Assembly: GCA_023430975.1 (NCBI GenBank)
Contig: JAEYYB010000142.1
Location: 1 to 64,000 of the forward strand
Source of the DNA: Bacillota bacterium
Lineage (GTDB): Bacteria; Bacillota; Clostridia; Acetivibrionales; DSM-2933
Reading direction: 5' to 3'
DNA length: 64,000 nt
A program made the position numbers and the translations under genes. The notes beneath the pieces are model-generated. The model was not told where the DNA came from. It searched no databases and was given only the letters and a program-made list of their open reading frames with translations. Position 1 is the first letter of the stretch. Each line of letters opens with the position of its first letter. Shown piece after piece: positions 1-8,753 of the stretch.

Positions 1-90
1 AAATCAGTATTAATCTTACATTTGGCAGAGCAAAATAACGAACGTTTTAACGTTATTTTGTGATAGACAAATAGCAAGATTAACTGATTT
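1..90. repeat. Palindromic intergenic repeat, family R3 (copy 1)
   Basis: The first 90 bases form a near-perfect palindrome. The outer arms are AAATCAGT (1-8) and ACTGATTT (83-90), and the inner arms are CAAAATAACG (31-40) and CGTTATTTTG (51-60). Read on the minus strand it aligns along most of its length with the palindrome at 37837-37937, sharing blocks such as TATTTGTCTATC or CATTTGTCTATC, CGTTCGTTATTT and CAAATGTAAGATTA. No reading frame is present. It looks like a MITE-like or REP-like non-coding repeat; part could lie beyond the left edge. Confidence 0.7.
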
Positions 91-215
91 TAATAGATTT
101 GCTTAAGACAAATGTAATAGATTTATCGTATACTCGCTGAATACTTAATTAAATTCTTAATCTTAAGTTTCAGCGGGCATACGATGAGTATTATTACTCT
201 TTATGCTTTTTCAAA

Positions 216-437
216 TTAAGCCTGATCCCTTGCTGTTACATTCTCCCTGAAGAGCAAGCTAATGCAGTACAATCCTGCAAGACCTACTATTGTGTATACT
301 ACCCTGCTTGGTATAGTTGTTGGATTTGTAAACATGGATGCAACAAGGTCAATTCTGAATAAACCTATTGATAACCAGTTTAACGCTCCAATGATAACTA
401 TAATTAATGACAATCTGTCAAGTGGTGTCCTATTCAT
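216..437 (-). CDS. DUF378 family small membrane protein
   Basis: This 73-residue protein has two predicted membrane helices, roughly residues 8-28 and 45-63, around a short loop. It has the DUF378 pattern: an early RLSLIIVIIGALNWLSIGLF helix and a second Gly/Leu-rich helix starting VVYTIVGLAGLY. DUF378 (YuzA-like) proteins have no established function. The start was placed at the ATG at 437 because AAAGGAG lies at good spacing; a GTG two codons upstream is too close to it. The gene appears to stand alone. Confidence 0.8.
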   Translation of the reverse strand: MNRTPLDRLSLIIVIIGALNWLSIGLFRIDLVASMFTNPTTIPSRVVYTIVGLAGLYCISLLFRENVTARDQA

Positions 438-584
438 AATCACAGCTCCTTTTCACACTAACATTTATTCTTTAATTTTTAATAATATTATCTTCTTAAA
501 ATCAAAAAAAAATTCATGCAGTTAAATTTATATAAAAAGTGCTTAATATCCTTGTGAAAATTTGCCATATAATTTTCTCAATAA

Positions 585-617
585 AAAAGACATACCAATG
601 ATTCTGATATGTCTTTT
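585..617. terminator. Bidirectional terminator-like hairpin
   Basis: AAAAGACATA (585-594) pairs with TATGTCTTTT (608-617) across a 13-nt loop. The stem has A-rich and T-rich flanks, so it can act on either strand. On the minus strand it lies downstream of the coiled-coil gene at 724-1380, which is probably its main user. Confidence 0.6.
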
Positions 618-646
618 CTATTTATACAATATTATAATTTTAATTT

Positions 647-721
647 TTAATCCCACTTGGCTTTTATATAGCTATCTGAAATTGTAGCTGCAAAAGATGT
701 CATTGTAACACAAGCTGCCAT
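647..721 (-). CDS. Possible 24-residue peptide following the coiled-coil gene
   Basis: An ATG begins two bases after the stop of the 724-1380 gene and opens 24 codons (MAACVTMTSF at the N-terminus) before the terminator hairpin. The tight spacing would permit translational coupling. There is no separate strong ribosome site and no recognised family. It may be chance. Confidence 0.2.
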   Translation of the reverse strand: MAACVTMTSFAATISDSYIKAKWD

Positions 722-723
722 TG

Positions 724-1380
724 CTAACCGAAAAACTTCTTATCCAGTTTTTCAAGTTCTTCTGCACCAAGTAAATCATGAAAATATGAATATATTCCTG
801 TATCATCCTCATCTAGTGTTTCCTTTTCATCTATGTATGCCTTAAGCCTTGCTTTCGACTCTTCTATCAACGCTTCAAGCTCCTTAATCCGTTTTTGGTT
901 AAACCTTATTTTGTAATACACAACATTTACAGTTGCTTCCAAAAGCTCTAAGTTAGCCTCTTTAATGCGGTCAGGAATATTTTCGAGCTCATCCTCTATT
1001 TCAGGAAGCCTTAAATTTATCTGTTTTATTTCCTTCTCACAGCTAACCATTTCTTTTTTCGCTTCTTCATTGTTTTTGTCAAAAACCTCTGTTGTCAGCT
1101 GAATAATCCTGTTCATTCTTTCTTTTTTATTAGCCGATATCTCCTTTGCCTCAACCATGAGTCTTGACTGCAGCTTTAAAAGCTCTTTTAGTTTTTCCTC
1201 TTTCGCGATAATTTCTGAAGTTACTTCAACATTATTAAAGAGGCTGTTCCATCGTTCATCAAGGATCAGCAAAGAAATATCATTCTTTCTAAGAACCCTT
1301 TTATCAAACATATTTTTGGTGCTGCCTTTTTTAAAAATACCTCGCACAGAATCGGCTTTTCTTTTTAAAAACTCAAACAT
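724..1380 (-). CDS. Coiled-coil protein of unknown function
   Basis: The 218-residue protein is mostly charged helix. From about residue 55 to 190 it has long Lys/Glu-rich heptad stretches typical of a coiled coil, and it has no signal peptide or membrane segment. The N-terminus MFEFLKRKADSVRG is amphipathic and basic. An upstream in-frame ATG would add 28 residues, but AAAGGAGG sits just before the ATG at 1380, so that start was chosen. No family was recognised. The shape could suit a cytoskeletal, phage-shock (PspA-like) or scaffold role, but the sequence does not show one. Confidence 0.75.
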   Translation of the reverse strand: MFEFLKRKADSVRGIFKKGSTKNMFDKRVLRKNDISLLILDERWNSLFNNVEVTSEIIAKEEKLKELLKLQSRLMVEAKEISANKKERMNRIIQLTTEVFDKNNEEAKKEMVSCEKEIKQINLRLPEIEDELENIPDRIKEANLELLEATVNVVYYKIRFNQKRIKELEALIEESKARLKAYIDEKETLDEDDTGIYSYFHDLLGAEELEKLDKKFFG

Positions 1381-1534
1381 AAAAAGCCTCCTTTTGTTTC
1401 TTATAATATTTATCGGCAATTCTGTCCATAATGAAAAGGTCTCAATTATGAAAAAAACATTCACCTGATATTTTGCTTATAGACTTACAGGCTCAAATAT
1501 GAGATGGAATTGAGGCAATCAGGTTTCATTTTCA

Positions 1535-1563
1535 TTGTGATTTGCATGTTAATATGTTATTAT
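1535..1563 (+). promoter_or_regulatory. Putative sigma-A promoter of the HTH-TPR operon
   Basis: TTGTGA (1535-1540) and TATTAT (1558-1563) are separated by 17 bases. They lie 33 bases before the ATG at 1597, with AGGAGG in between. Spacing is ideal and hexamer matches are moderate. Confidence 0.5.
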
Positions 1564-1596
1564 ATTCACAATGTTTAAATCCAGGAGGCACCATAT

Positions 1597-2583
1597 ATGA
1601 AAACAGAATATTCACTTAAAAATCTGCTAGAAATTATATTTGAATCTACAAATAAGAATGCTTGTATACTGGCTGATTCATATTTATTAAAAGACATATC
1701 GACGATATCGAGATGGAGAAACGGCAAAACTTTACCCAAACATGATGATATAGATAAAGTCATTGAATTTACAATAAAAGAGTCAACTGTTTCCCAGAGA
1801 ATGATTATTCGAACACGCATTGAGTCGCTTTTAATTGATTCTTCTCTCTCAGAAGAACTTAAGAGAACTATAATAAGAAATGACGACTTCTCTGATTTCT
1901 TAAGAGACTCGCTTAGTATTTCAATATCATCACAAACCACAAATAAGTTTAAAGGTATACGAAAAGTACTTTCTGATAAATTGCTCGATAATAAGGATAG
2001 ATTTATAGGCTCCCTTGATTTTGATGTATCAATAGAAAAAGACGGCACAGTAAGGCCAAACGGCCCTATTAAACTACGTCACAGGTTTATGGGCGGATAT
2101 GGAAAGTTGCTGCCCAAAAGCAGTACTTTAAGTTTTATTTTTATTATACTTGCTGCTTTTATATTATATACCATTAAAATACCTCGAAATAATTCTTCCA
2201 ATATAGCAATAAAAGCGACACCTAGTCCTGCACTTGCTAACTCCCTTATTTTGGCTAATGCTCCTGTTGTTACCCCAACAGCCTCACCTTGTTTTACATC
2301 GCCAACCCCACAGCCTGAGAACTCAAATAATGACAATCAGAATTCCATTGTCGAAACCAAAAAGGCTACCAAAGACAACATTGATGACAAAACTCAACCA
2401 AAAGCTGGTACTAAAACCGGAAACAAAGCAAAAATCAAAGTTGAAAACCAAACTGAAAACCAAACTGAAAACCAAACTGAATTGTCCAGCAAAGAAACTA
2501 ACAAAGCTCACAATATCACAGGCGATAAGAATGTGGTTTTAGATCAGGTTTCCAACAGTTCAATCAGTATAAGTATAAATTGA
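1597..2583 (+). CDS. Single-pass transmembrane protein with an HTH-like cytoplasmic domain and an external G-D-K-N motif
   Basis: The N-terminal ~130 residues are soluble. They contain a helix-turn-helix-like segment at about residues 33-48 (DISTISRWRNGKTLP), of the kind found in clostridial XRE-like proteins. A single membrane helix lies at 178-194. The outer part (200-300) is rich in Thr, Pro, Asn and Lys, with three ENQT repeats at 283-294, and looks like an extended linker. The last 22 residues contain ITGDKNVVLDQVSNSSISIS, a glycine/asparagine beta-like motif that recurs in the next two proteins. The AGGAGG site supports this ATG, and the next ATG follows 13 bases after the stop. I infer a membrane-anchored regulator or sensor; no ligand or target is known. 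Confidence 0.8.
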   Translation: MKTEYSLKNLLEIIFESTNKNACILADSYLLKDISTISRWRNGKTLPKHDDIDKVIEFTIKESTVSQRMIIRTRIESLLIDSSLSEELKRTIIRNDDFSDFLRDSLSISISSQTTNKFKGIRKVLSDKLLDNKDRFIGSLDFDVSIEKDGTVRPNGPIKLRHRFMGGYGKLLPKSSTLSFIFIILAAFILYTIKIPRNNSSNIAIKATPSPALANSLILANAPVVTPTASPCFTSPTPQPENSNNDNQNSIVETKKATKDNIDDKTQPKAGTKTGNKAKIKVENQTENQTENQTELSSKETNKAHNITGDKNVVLDQVSNSSISISIN

Positions 2584-2596
2584 GGAATTTTAAAAT

Positions 2597-4096
2597 ATGT
2601 TCAGAAAAGCTGTATTTATTTTTTCAATAGTTATAGCAAGCATTATAGCTACACACACTACCATTGCAAGCGATACAAGAATCGTACAAAAAAGCATCCC
2701 TATTTCCAATATAAAACCCATGCATTTTAATGGTACAGAGTATATTGCATTAAGGCCAGTTTTTGAAGCACTGGAATGGAAGGTAACATGGAATTCTTTT
2801 AATAAAAGTATATCATGTGTCAAAGGCAAAGATTCTTTAACATTCAACGCAGCAAAAAACATTGTAAATATTAACAAGCAAGTGGAATTCATGTCAGCTC
2901 CATTGCTGATTTATAAAAATTCCAGTTATTTGCCAACCAGATTTATAGTTGACCAGTTTGGCCTCAAAATTCGCTGGACAGGAAAAGACAACATCATAAT
3001 TACAAATAGTTGGGATGCTGTCAATGCTTCTATTAATGGAAAGAGCAATATAATAATATCAGGCAACGGGCTTATCCTGAATATTTTTGAGCCCTGTAGC
3101 AGTGAAACAATTAACGACATGGCAAGCTATGCTGATAATCTGCTTTCTCACGACAATCTTGAGGATGCTATGTCAAAGTATTCTGAGATACTTGAAAATA
3201 TTTCTTCTGAAGACATGCCGGATATGTATGCCAGAATTACAAATAATCTGGCAAATACTTTATGTAAATTGGCAGAGTGGGACAACAGTATTGATTATAT
3301 GGACAAAGCTATCCCCATGTATCTTAGTGCATTAGCATTTTATGAAAGTATCAAAGATGGGGATAATATTCACATTATCAAAAATAATCTGGGCATGCTG
3401 CACTTAAAGCTCTATGAATTAACTGGAAACGAGACAAGCAAAAGCAATGCATTAAGCTTATTTAAAGAATCATTGGATTATTACAGCGATCAATGGCCCC
3501 TTGAGCATTCAATCATTCAATATAACATCGGAACAATATTAAAAGAAGATTCTCCAAATGAATCAAGGGATTATTTCCAAAAATCCAAAAGAATATTTAT
3601 TAAAAAACTTGATTCATTGGATCTTAAAGAAGAAAACCCTCTCTATGCCATGATTTGCTATAATATCGGCAATATATATGGAAATGAAGGTAGTGCAGAA
3701 TCCCTTAAGATTTCTTTGAACTATTTCGACGAAGCACTTAAATTTTGGACTCTTGAAAAACAACCTTTGCAATATGCCAATTTACATATGTCCATGGGTC
3801 AAATATACAAATATTTATACCAACTGGATCATTCCACAAATTCTTTGGAAAAAGCCATTGAAAATTATGAAGAGAGTCTTAAAATTTATACATTTAAAAA
3901 ATATCCCTTAAAATATGCTCAAATTAAATACAATTTAGGCAATATTTATGGATCTATGAGCGAATCAGGAGATTATCCGTCAATGGTAAAAGCCGAATCA
4001 TCATTTGAAGATTGTCTGAAATTTTTCACTGAAGATGAATATCCTTATTATCACAAAAAGGTACAATCCCTTATAAACTCATTGACCAAAAAATAA
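2597..4096 (+). CDS. Exported protein: copper-amine-oxidase-N-like domain plus TPR repeats (499 aa)
   Basis: A signal peptide covers about residues 1-25. Residues 30-140 resemble the copper amine oxidase N-terminal-like (stalk) domain common in clostridial surface proteins, with repeated ALRPVFEALEWKVTW-type and YLPTRFIVDQFGL strands. A short motif NGKSNIIISGNGLILNI follows at 147-163, matching the tail of the upstream protein. Residues 175-499 hold tetratricopeptide helices with recurring A-x-x-x-Y-N-[IL]-G-x-I-Y patterns. The protein is probably held outside the membrane and used for protein-protein contacts. It sits in an operon with its neighbours, with GAGGA before the start. No enzyme residues were seen. 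Confidence 0.82.
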   Translation: MFRKAVFIFSIVIASIIATHTTIASDTRIVQKSIPISNIKPMHFNGTEYIALRPVFEALEWKVTWNSFNKSISCVKGKDSLTFNAAKNIVNINKQVEFMSAPLLIYKNSSYLPTRFIVDQFGLKIRWTGKDNIIITNSWDAVNASINGKSNIIISGNGLILNIFEPCSSETINDMASYADNLLSHDNLEDAMSKYSEILENISSEDMPDMYARITNNLANTLCKLAEWDNSIDYMDKAIPMYLSALAFYESIKDGDNIHIIKNNLGMLHLKLYELTGNETSKSNALSLFKESLDYYSDQWPLEHSIIQYNIGTILKEDSPNESRDYFQKSKRIFIKKLDSLDLKEENPLYAMICYNIGNIYGNEGSAESLKISLNYFDEALKFWTLEKQPLQYANLHMSMGQIYKYLYQLDHSTNSLEKAIENYEESLKIYTFKKYPLKYAQIKYNLGNIYGSMSESGDYPSMVKAESSFEDCLKFFTEDEYPYYHKKVQSLINSLTKK

Positions 4097-4115
4097 TATA
4101 AACAAGAGGTGGACC

Positions 4116-6329
4116 ATGAAAAAAATCACTTTATTTTTTATCACATTTATTATCATAGGGGCGTTCAACACATTTTCTTACGCTGCAAAGACTTCCTACA
4201 AAACAGTAATAAATAATCAAGCAGTAAAATTCACAGTTGCTGCTTTTAGTGATGAAAAAGCTGTTTATCTTCCGGTTCGTGAAACATTTGAACTGTTTGG
4301 CTTTCAGGTGAACTGGGACAATAACACCAAATCGGTTGCATGTAAAAAAGATAGTACTGTTGTTTACTATTCATCGGGTAATAACTCAATGAAAGTAAAT
4401 GACAGGAATATTCCTATGGATTATCCTGCCATAAATTCTGCCGGGACTCTCTTTGTATCATCAGCATCACTTGTGGAGGCACTTGGAATCAAAACAAGTT
4501 TATCCGAGAAGGACAAAACCATTTACCTTTTCAACAAAAACACGAAAAATATAAGCATTCAGGGGGATAAAAACATTTTCATTTCTGGAGACTCCATATT
4601 GGCTGGTATTACCAGTATTATTCCTGCAGGAAAAATCAAAGAAAGTATCAATGAGGCAGAAAAGCTATACTCCTCTGGGTATTATTTGCCCGCTCTCAAA
4701 CAGTATAATAAAATTCTAAAAAATATTTCAAGTGCTAAAAATCCATTGGAATATGCCAAGGTTATGCTTGGTATAGGTAATTGCCATATAAAAATAGGTT
4801 TTGTTACAGATAAGGATGTAAATGCCAAAAAGGCAATATCAACATATGAAGAAGTCCTAAAGAATCTGGACAAGAAGAAATATCCTCAATTATCAGTTTG
4901 TGCTTACGAAGGCATAGCAGTATCCAATATACTGTTGGCAAAGGTAAGAGATCCTGAACAAAACGCCACAAAAGCAGTATCCACAATTGATACAGCTCTA
5001 AATATGGTGGATAAAACAAAAAATGCTGATATTTATGCTTCTTTGATTTATAACAAAGCCATTGCATATCAAACAGCTGCTGCATACAGCAATTCAGATC
5101 TCAGTAAAAAATACTACAAGAAATCAAATGATGCATTTCTTGAATCAATTAAAGTTTATACAGAAAAAAATTTCCCGAAAAAATATGCCCAGATACAAAT
5201 GAATCTTGGAGTAAACAATACATGCCTTTTTTTAGTTGAACCAAACGCTCCTATTCTGGATAATGCTGTTGCTTATTATAATAACGCTCTAAAACATCTG
5301 ACAATTAAGTCCGATTCAACAAATTATGGATTTATTCAATATTATTTAGGAGAAACTTACAGAAACCGCTACAACCTTTCATATTCAGATGAAGACTTGA
5401 ATAAATCAGAAAAGCATTATATCAATGCACTTGAAGTAATCACTCTGGAAAATTATCCATACTATTATGCCAATATGAAAAAAGATCTGGCATCTTTATA
5501 TGTACAGAAATCAAGCTTTGATAAAGCAATTGCCTGCTTTGAAAATGCTGCAGATATTCTTACAGCTGAAGATTACCCTGTACTATATGCCAATCTTCAG
5601 CTCTCCCTTGGATCTGCATATGATAGTTTGGGAGTGGAAAAGGAGTCTTCTTTCTTTCAGAAGGCTATAATATGTTATAACAATGCACTAAAAGTTTTTA
5701 CACTGGAAAAGTATCCGTCCAATTACGCCAATACAATGACAGAATTGGGTAAAGTTTATGTAAGCCTCAGTGCCGAAAATGACTCATCCTTGGAAAATCA
5801 TGAAAAGGCAATTGAATGTTTTGAAAATGCGATGGATGTGTATTCAAAGGATGAGCCTTTAATGCTGGCTTATACCCAAACCTTTGCCTCAATGCCCTAT
5901 TCAAGGCTTGCAAAACGAAACATAAATACTAAAACAAACATCATTAAATCAATCGAACTTTCCAAAGAAGCATTAAAACTCTTTAAACCAGAGTATTTTT
6001 CTGCATACTATGGAAGAAATCATTCTAACCTTGGAATCTCGTACACATTACTTGCAGGTATTGAAGACAAGGAATCCAACCTTTTACTTAGTATCCAGCA
6101 CTTTAATACTGCACTTACCGTCTATACGAAAGAAGCATCCCTTGCAAAATACGCTTCTGTGCAAAAGGATCTGGCTGACAGCTATATTCTTTTATCAGAA
6201 GTACAAAAAAGGGATGAAAATCGAATGCTTGCATTAAAAGCTATTGATGAAGCACTTATTTATTATACTTTTGAATCATCACCAAGTACAAATAAAGAGC
6301 TTACGGATAAAAAAGCTCTTCTTAAGTAG
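4116..6329 (+). CDS. Exported protein: copper-amine-oxidase-N-like domain plus long TPR array (737 aa)
   Basis: This is a longer relative of the preceding gene. It has a signal peptide (1-23), a stalk-type domain (about 28-140, with VYLPVRETFELFGFQVNW), the short motif ISIQGDKNIFISGDSILAGI at 147-166, and then about 560 residues of TPR helices. Many TPR units keep the order A-x-x-Y-x-x-A-L-K-x-[FY]-[ST]-x-E-x-[YF]-P, so they probably arose by internal duplication. The gap to the previous stop is 19 bases and AGAGGTGG precedes the start. With the 1597 gene it forms a three-gene unit that ends at the 6337 hairpin. Function is unknown; an extracellular scaffold or receptor is the simplest guess. 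Confidence 0.82.
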   Translation: MKKITLFFITFIIIGAFNTFSYAAKTSYKTVINNQAVKFTVAAFSDEKAVYLPVRETFELFGFQVNWDNNTKSVACKKDSTVVYYSSGNNSMKVNDRNIPMDYPAINSAGTLFVSSASLVEALGIKTSLSEKDKTIYLFNKNTKNISIQGDKNIFISGDSILAGITSIIPAGKIKESINEAEKLYSSGYYLPALKQYNKILKNISSAKNPLEYAKVMLGIGNCHIKIGFVTDKDVNAKKAISTYEEVLKNLDKKKYPQLSVCAYEGIAVSNILLAKVRDPEQNATKAVSTIDTALNMVDKTKNADIYASLIYNKAIAYQTAAAYSNSDLSKKYYKKSNDAFLESIKVYTEKNFPKKYAQIQMNLGVNNTCLFLVEPNAPILDNAVAYYNNALKHLTIKSDSTNYGFIQYYLGETYRNRYNLSYSDEDLNKSEKHYINALEVITLENYPYYYANMKKDLASLYVQKSSFDKAIACFENAADILTAEDYPVLYANLQLSLGSAYDSLGVEKESSFFQKAIICYNNALKVFTLEKYPSNYANTMTELGKVYVSLSAENDSSLENHEKAIECFENAMDVYSKDEPLMLAYTQTFASMPYSRLAKRNINTKTNIIKSIELSKEALKLFKPEYFSAYYGRNHSNLGISYTLLAGIEDKESNLLLSIQHFNTALTVYTKEASLAKYASVQKDLADSYILLSEVQKRDENRMLALKAIDEALIYYTFESSPSTNKELTDKKALLK

Positions 6330-6336
6330 CTCACAA

Positions 6337-6371
6337 GGAGTCTTTCTGAATTATGATTTCAGAAAGACTCC
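6337..6371. terminator. Convergent-gene terminator hairpin
   Basis: A 14-bp perfect stem (6337-6350 with 6358-6371) closes a 7-base loop. It starts seven bases after the stop of the 4116 gene and serves as its end signal. The T-run after it is weak, so efficiency is uncertain. Confidence 0.65.
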
Positions 6372-6412
6372 CTGTATGTTTAATAAGTGGTTATACTTTG
6401 GTCACTCACTAA

Positions 6413-7396
6413 TTAATAGCTGTTCTTATATATTTTAACTGTCTCAACTGACAATTGTGAAATGCCGTTAAAATATACTCTGAATTCCAATTGTGCTCCT
6501 GTTGTATTATAGAAGTTTAAATCAAAATCCTGAAACGTATTTCTTGCAAGAAAATCAGTTCTGCTTATTCTTCTTGATGCAAGTACTGTTCTTCCTTGAT
6601 CTTTGCAAACATCTATAGTACAAACCTGAAGGTTATCATAATTATTGTTATCAATGGCCATTCTAAATTTGGCAGTTAACATTCCTACTGGCAGTGATGT
6701 AGTATAAGGTCCATATAACATATATCCTGAAGGATTAAGCACATTTGCCGCCCAATAATTTTCGTTGCCAGGGTGATATCCAAACTCATGCCCCATATAT
6801 GTTGCACCGGCATAAAATGCTCTAGTTAATGCAGAAGATACTCTTGTTGCACTGTCAGATATAATTCTGTCTTTTATTAAATCTGCTGGATTTCTTAGAT
6901 TACCATTTACTTTTACATTGAAATGAAGATGATTACCAGTACTTCTACCTGTAGTTCCTACTTTCCCAATTACTTGTCCAGCTTTTACATTTTGGCCCAC
7001 TCCAACATAATATTCCTTTAAATGGCAGTAATCTGTTTGAACTGTATCACCATTTGTAGTAGCAGTAATGCTTACTTGATTTCCATATCCACCATTTAGA
7101 TTTGCCATAGTAACTTTGCCTGAGTGTGATGCAATAACATAAGGTGTATCTTGTTTCCCCCCAACTGTAAAAGTACCAGTGGATATGTCACTGCCTTCAT
7201 GGTTACCATTGTGTAGACTACATCTGCATCCCAAGCCACAAGTTCCGAAATGGAACATGTAAGTATTTCCATAATCGTTAGTCAAATTTTTTACCGGAAA
7301 AAGCAGTATTGGGTCACCTGCAGCACTTACTATAGGCACATAGCTCAAAATCAGCATAAAACAAAGAATAATTGGTAGTACTTTAATCTTTTTCAT
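6413..7396 (-). CDS. Secreted M23 (LytM-type) peptidoglycan endopeptidase
   Basis: A signal peptide (about 1-25) precedes an M23 metallopeptidase domain at about residues 60-170. The zinc-binding pattern is visible as HEGSDIS (His and Asp) and GNHLHFNV (H-x-H). It should cut cross-bridges in peptidoglycan outside the cell. Four cysteines cluster in CGLGCRCSLH just before the domain, which is unusual and may form disulfides. The C-terminal ~140 residues look beta-rich, perhaps a wall or carbohydrate-binding module, and were not assigned. AGGAGG lies just upstream of the start. The gene is monocistronic and convergent with the TPR operon. Confidence 0.88.
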   Translation of the reverse strand: MKKIKVLPIILCFMLILSYVPIVSAAGDPILLFPVKNLTNDYGNTYMFHFGTCGLGCRCSLHNGNHEGSDISTGTFTVGGKQDTPYVIASHSGKVTMANLNGGYGNQVSITATTNGDTVQTDYCHLKEYYVGVGQNVKAGQVIGKVGTTGRSTGNHLHFNVKVNGNLRNPADLIKDRIISDSATRVSSALTRAFYAGATYMGHEFGYHPGNENYWAANVLNPSGYMLYGPYTTSLPVGMLTAKFRMAIDNNNYDNLQVCTIDVCKDQGRTVLASRRISRTDFLARNTFQDFDLNFYNTTGAQLEFRVYFNGISQLSVETVKIYKNSY

Positions 7397-7468
7397 AGGT
7401 TTCCTCCTGAAAATTAATTTATGGTATGGAAAGATAATACTCTAAAATCAAGGTCTGATGATTGCATA

Positions 7469-7505
7469 ATTTGTGCAATATTTGTGCAATATTTGTGTAC
7501 ACAAA
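7469..7505 (-). promoter_or_regulatory. Three 11-bp tandem repeats plus palindrome upstream of the M23 gene
   Basis: ATTTGTGCAAT occurs at 7469-7479 and 7480-7490, and a third variant starts at 7491 and runs into TTTGTGTACACAAA (7492-7505), a perfect palindrome. The 11-base period is one DNA turn, which suits cooperative binding of a regulator about 75 bases upstream of the peptidase start. The protein that binds is unknown. Confidence 0.45.
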
Positions 7506-7790
7506 CTTCTCATATAAAACACAATATTATTTATGATTATTTTAAAGCGGACTATGTCCCTTGAAAAACTGATATAGTTTTATTAAGAATATTACATAAG
7601 TTGTAAGCTAATATAATTTGATTAAGAATAAGGATATTTGAGCATTTAGCACTGTCTGAGGGTAAGACCGAAAACAGAGTATCAAATGTATCATGAGAAA
7701 GCTTGTTAATATTGTTAATAAGATTATGCAGGATAGAACTGAATACCGAGAATCAGTCATTCCAATAGAATAATGGAAATGATATAATAA

Positions 7791-7976
7791 ATAACATCCG
7801 GTGCTAAGCTAAAAGACTTTATTGATATGGCAGATGAAGAACTTTTTTATGCTATTTTTACCTATTTTTTAAGAGGAGAAAGATTCTGCGATGGTTTTTG
7901 GGCCAAAGCGATAGATGAAAAGGTTTTTCTAAAGCTTTTATTGAAATTGGAACTTTTGCAGGAGTCAAATACGTAG
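7791..7976 (+). pseudogene. Remnant of a DUF6508-like protein C-terminus
   Basis: A start-less reading frame encodes about 61 residues ending at the TAG at 7974. It contains FTYFLRGERFCDGFWAKAI and FLKLLLKLELL. The pattern [YF]-F-[LIV]-R-x-E-R-F-[CS]-[DE]-G followed by a LLxRL-like end is what I remember of DUF6508 proteins. An in-frame stop at 7788 cuts off the N-terminal part and no start codon or ribosome site is near. The rest of 7506-8105 holds no other gene I can support. Confidence 0.5.
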
Positions 7977-8105
7977 CTTTCTAAACATAATAGTTATATG
8001 GAAAGCCATTAATGAATATCACCAGTGCAGACAGGCCACTAATTATATCTTAGCTATTTGAATATAGGGAATAGTATGTAAAACAATCACTAACAGGTTG
8101 AAATT

Positions 8106-8204
8106 ATGGATAATATAGATGAATATTTTTATGATGATATCGAAAAAAACATCGGAGAATATCAGAGGTGCAGGACGGTTCTTAAGTCTATTTTGTTCCG
8201 GTAG
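8106..8204 (+). CDS. Possible 32-residue acidic peptide, probably a remnant
   Basis: ATG at 8106 opens 32 codons (MDNIDEYFYDDIEKNIGE at the N-terminus). There is no convincing ribosome site. It lies in the same decayed stretch as the DUF6508-like fragment and may belong to a lost gene. Confidence 0.15.
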   Translation: MDNIDEYFYDDIEKNIGEYQRCRTVLKSILFR

Positions 8205-8209
8205 ATGGC

Positions 8210-8455
8210 TCAAATGCTCCTTCTTATCCCAACATGTTTTACTAAATCGATAACTAATTCTTCGTTATTGGTGCTATAAACAAACTGGCCTGATTTGCAG
8301 TGGACAAATTCTTTCATTGCCTCTTTTCCGTCAGGGATGACTTTGAGGACTGCAATATCATCAACATATTCCTTATTCCCAACAACATGGGATTCGGTTA
8401 TTTCAAATTTTACAAATTGATTGGGGTATTGATTTCTAACTTCCTTCCATGTCAT
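8210..8455 (-). CDS. Small conserved clostridial protein (81 aa)
   Basis: The protein starts MTWKEVRNQYPNQFVKFE and ends VIDLVKHVGIRRSI. I recall similar small proteins (MTWEEVRxxYPxxFV...) in Firmicutes, sometimes beside retropepsin-like proteases; no such partner is present here. Two ATGs are available. AAAGG is too close to the ATG at 8464 but well placed for the one at 8455, so the shorter form was chosen. The protein is soluble with an alpha/beta appearance. Function is unknown. Confidence 0.7.
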   Translation of the reverse strand: MTWKEVRNQYPNQFVKFEITESHVVGNKEYVDDIAVLKVIPDGKEAMKEFVHCKSGQFVYSTNNEELVIDLVKHVGIRRSI

Positions 8456-8753
8456 AAAATTCATCCTTTCATTGGCACATGAGATTTATACTTCTATTAT
8501 ACCATTTACGTCATCGTAAAAAACTTTTGATGCAAAAAACATTTAAACCGTAGTCATGCCATAGATTCTGCATTGTACCTATAGCCTCTATACCTTATTG
8601 GGTAAAAAATTAAAAACTTCTTTTGGCCCCCTGATATTCTCGCTGGTTTTCAGAGCAAGTTGGATGTAACAACTTCACGATGTGAAAAGTTACTTTTATC
8701 ATGGTAGCATCATCTATCACCAAAATTAAAAATGCCAACCATTTCCAGACCTT

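Noticed and set aside
2440..2482. Short DNA repeats (AAAACCAAACTG) as a regulatory or CRISPR feature
   Set aside because: They encode the ENQT repeats in the linker of the transmembrane HTH-like protein and are explained by the coding sequence.
8515..8753. Decayed transposase between the 81-residue gene and the 8754 gene
   Set aside because: Minus-strand fragments such as VIDDATMIKVTF are suggestive, but the match to any transposase family is too weak to claim.
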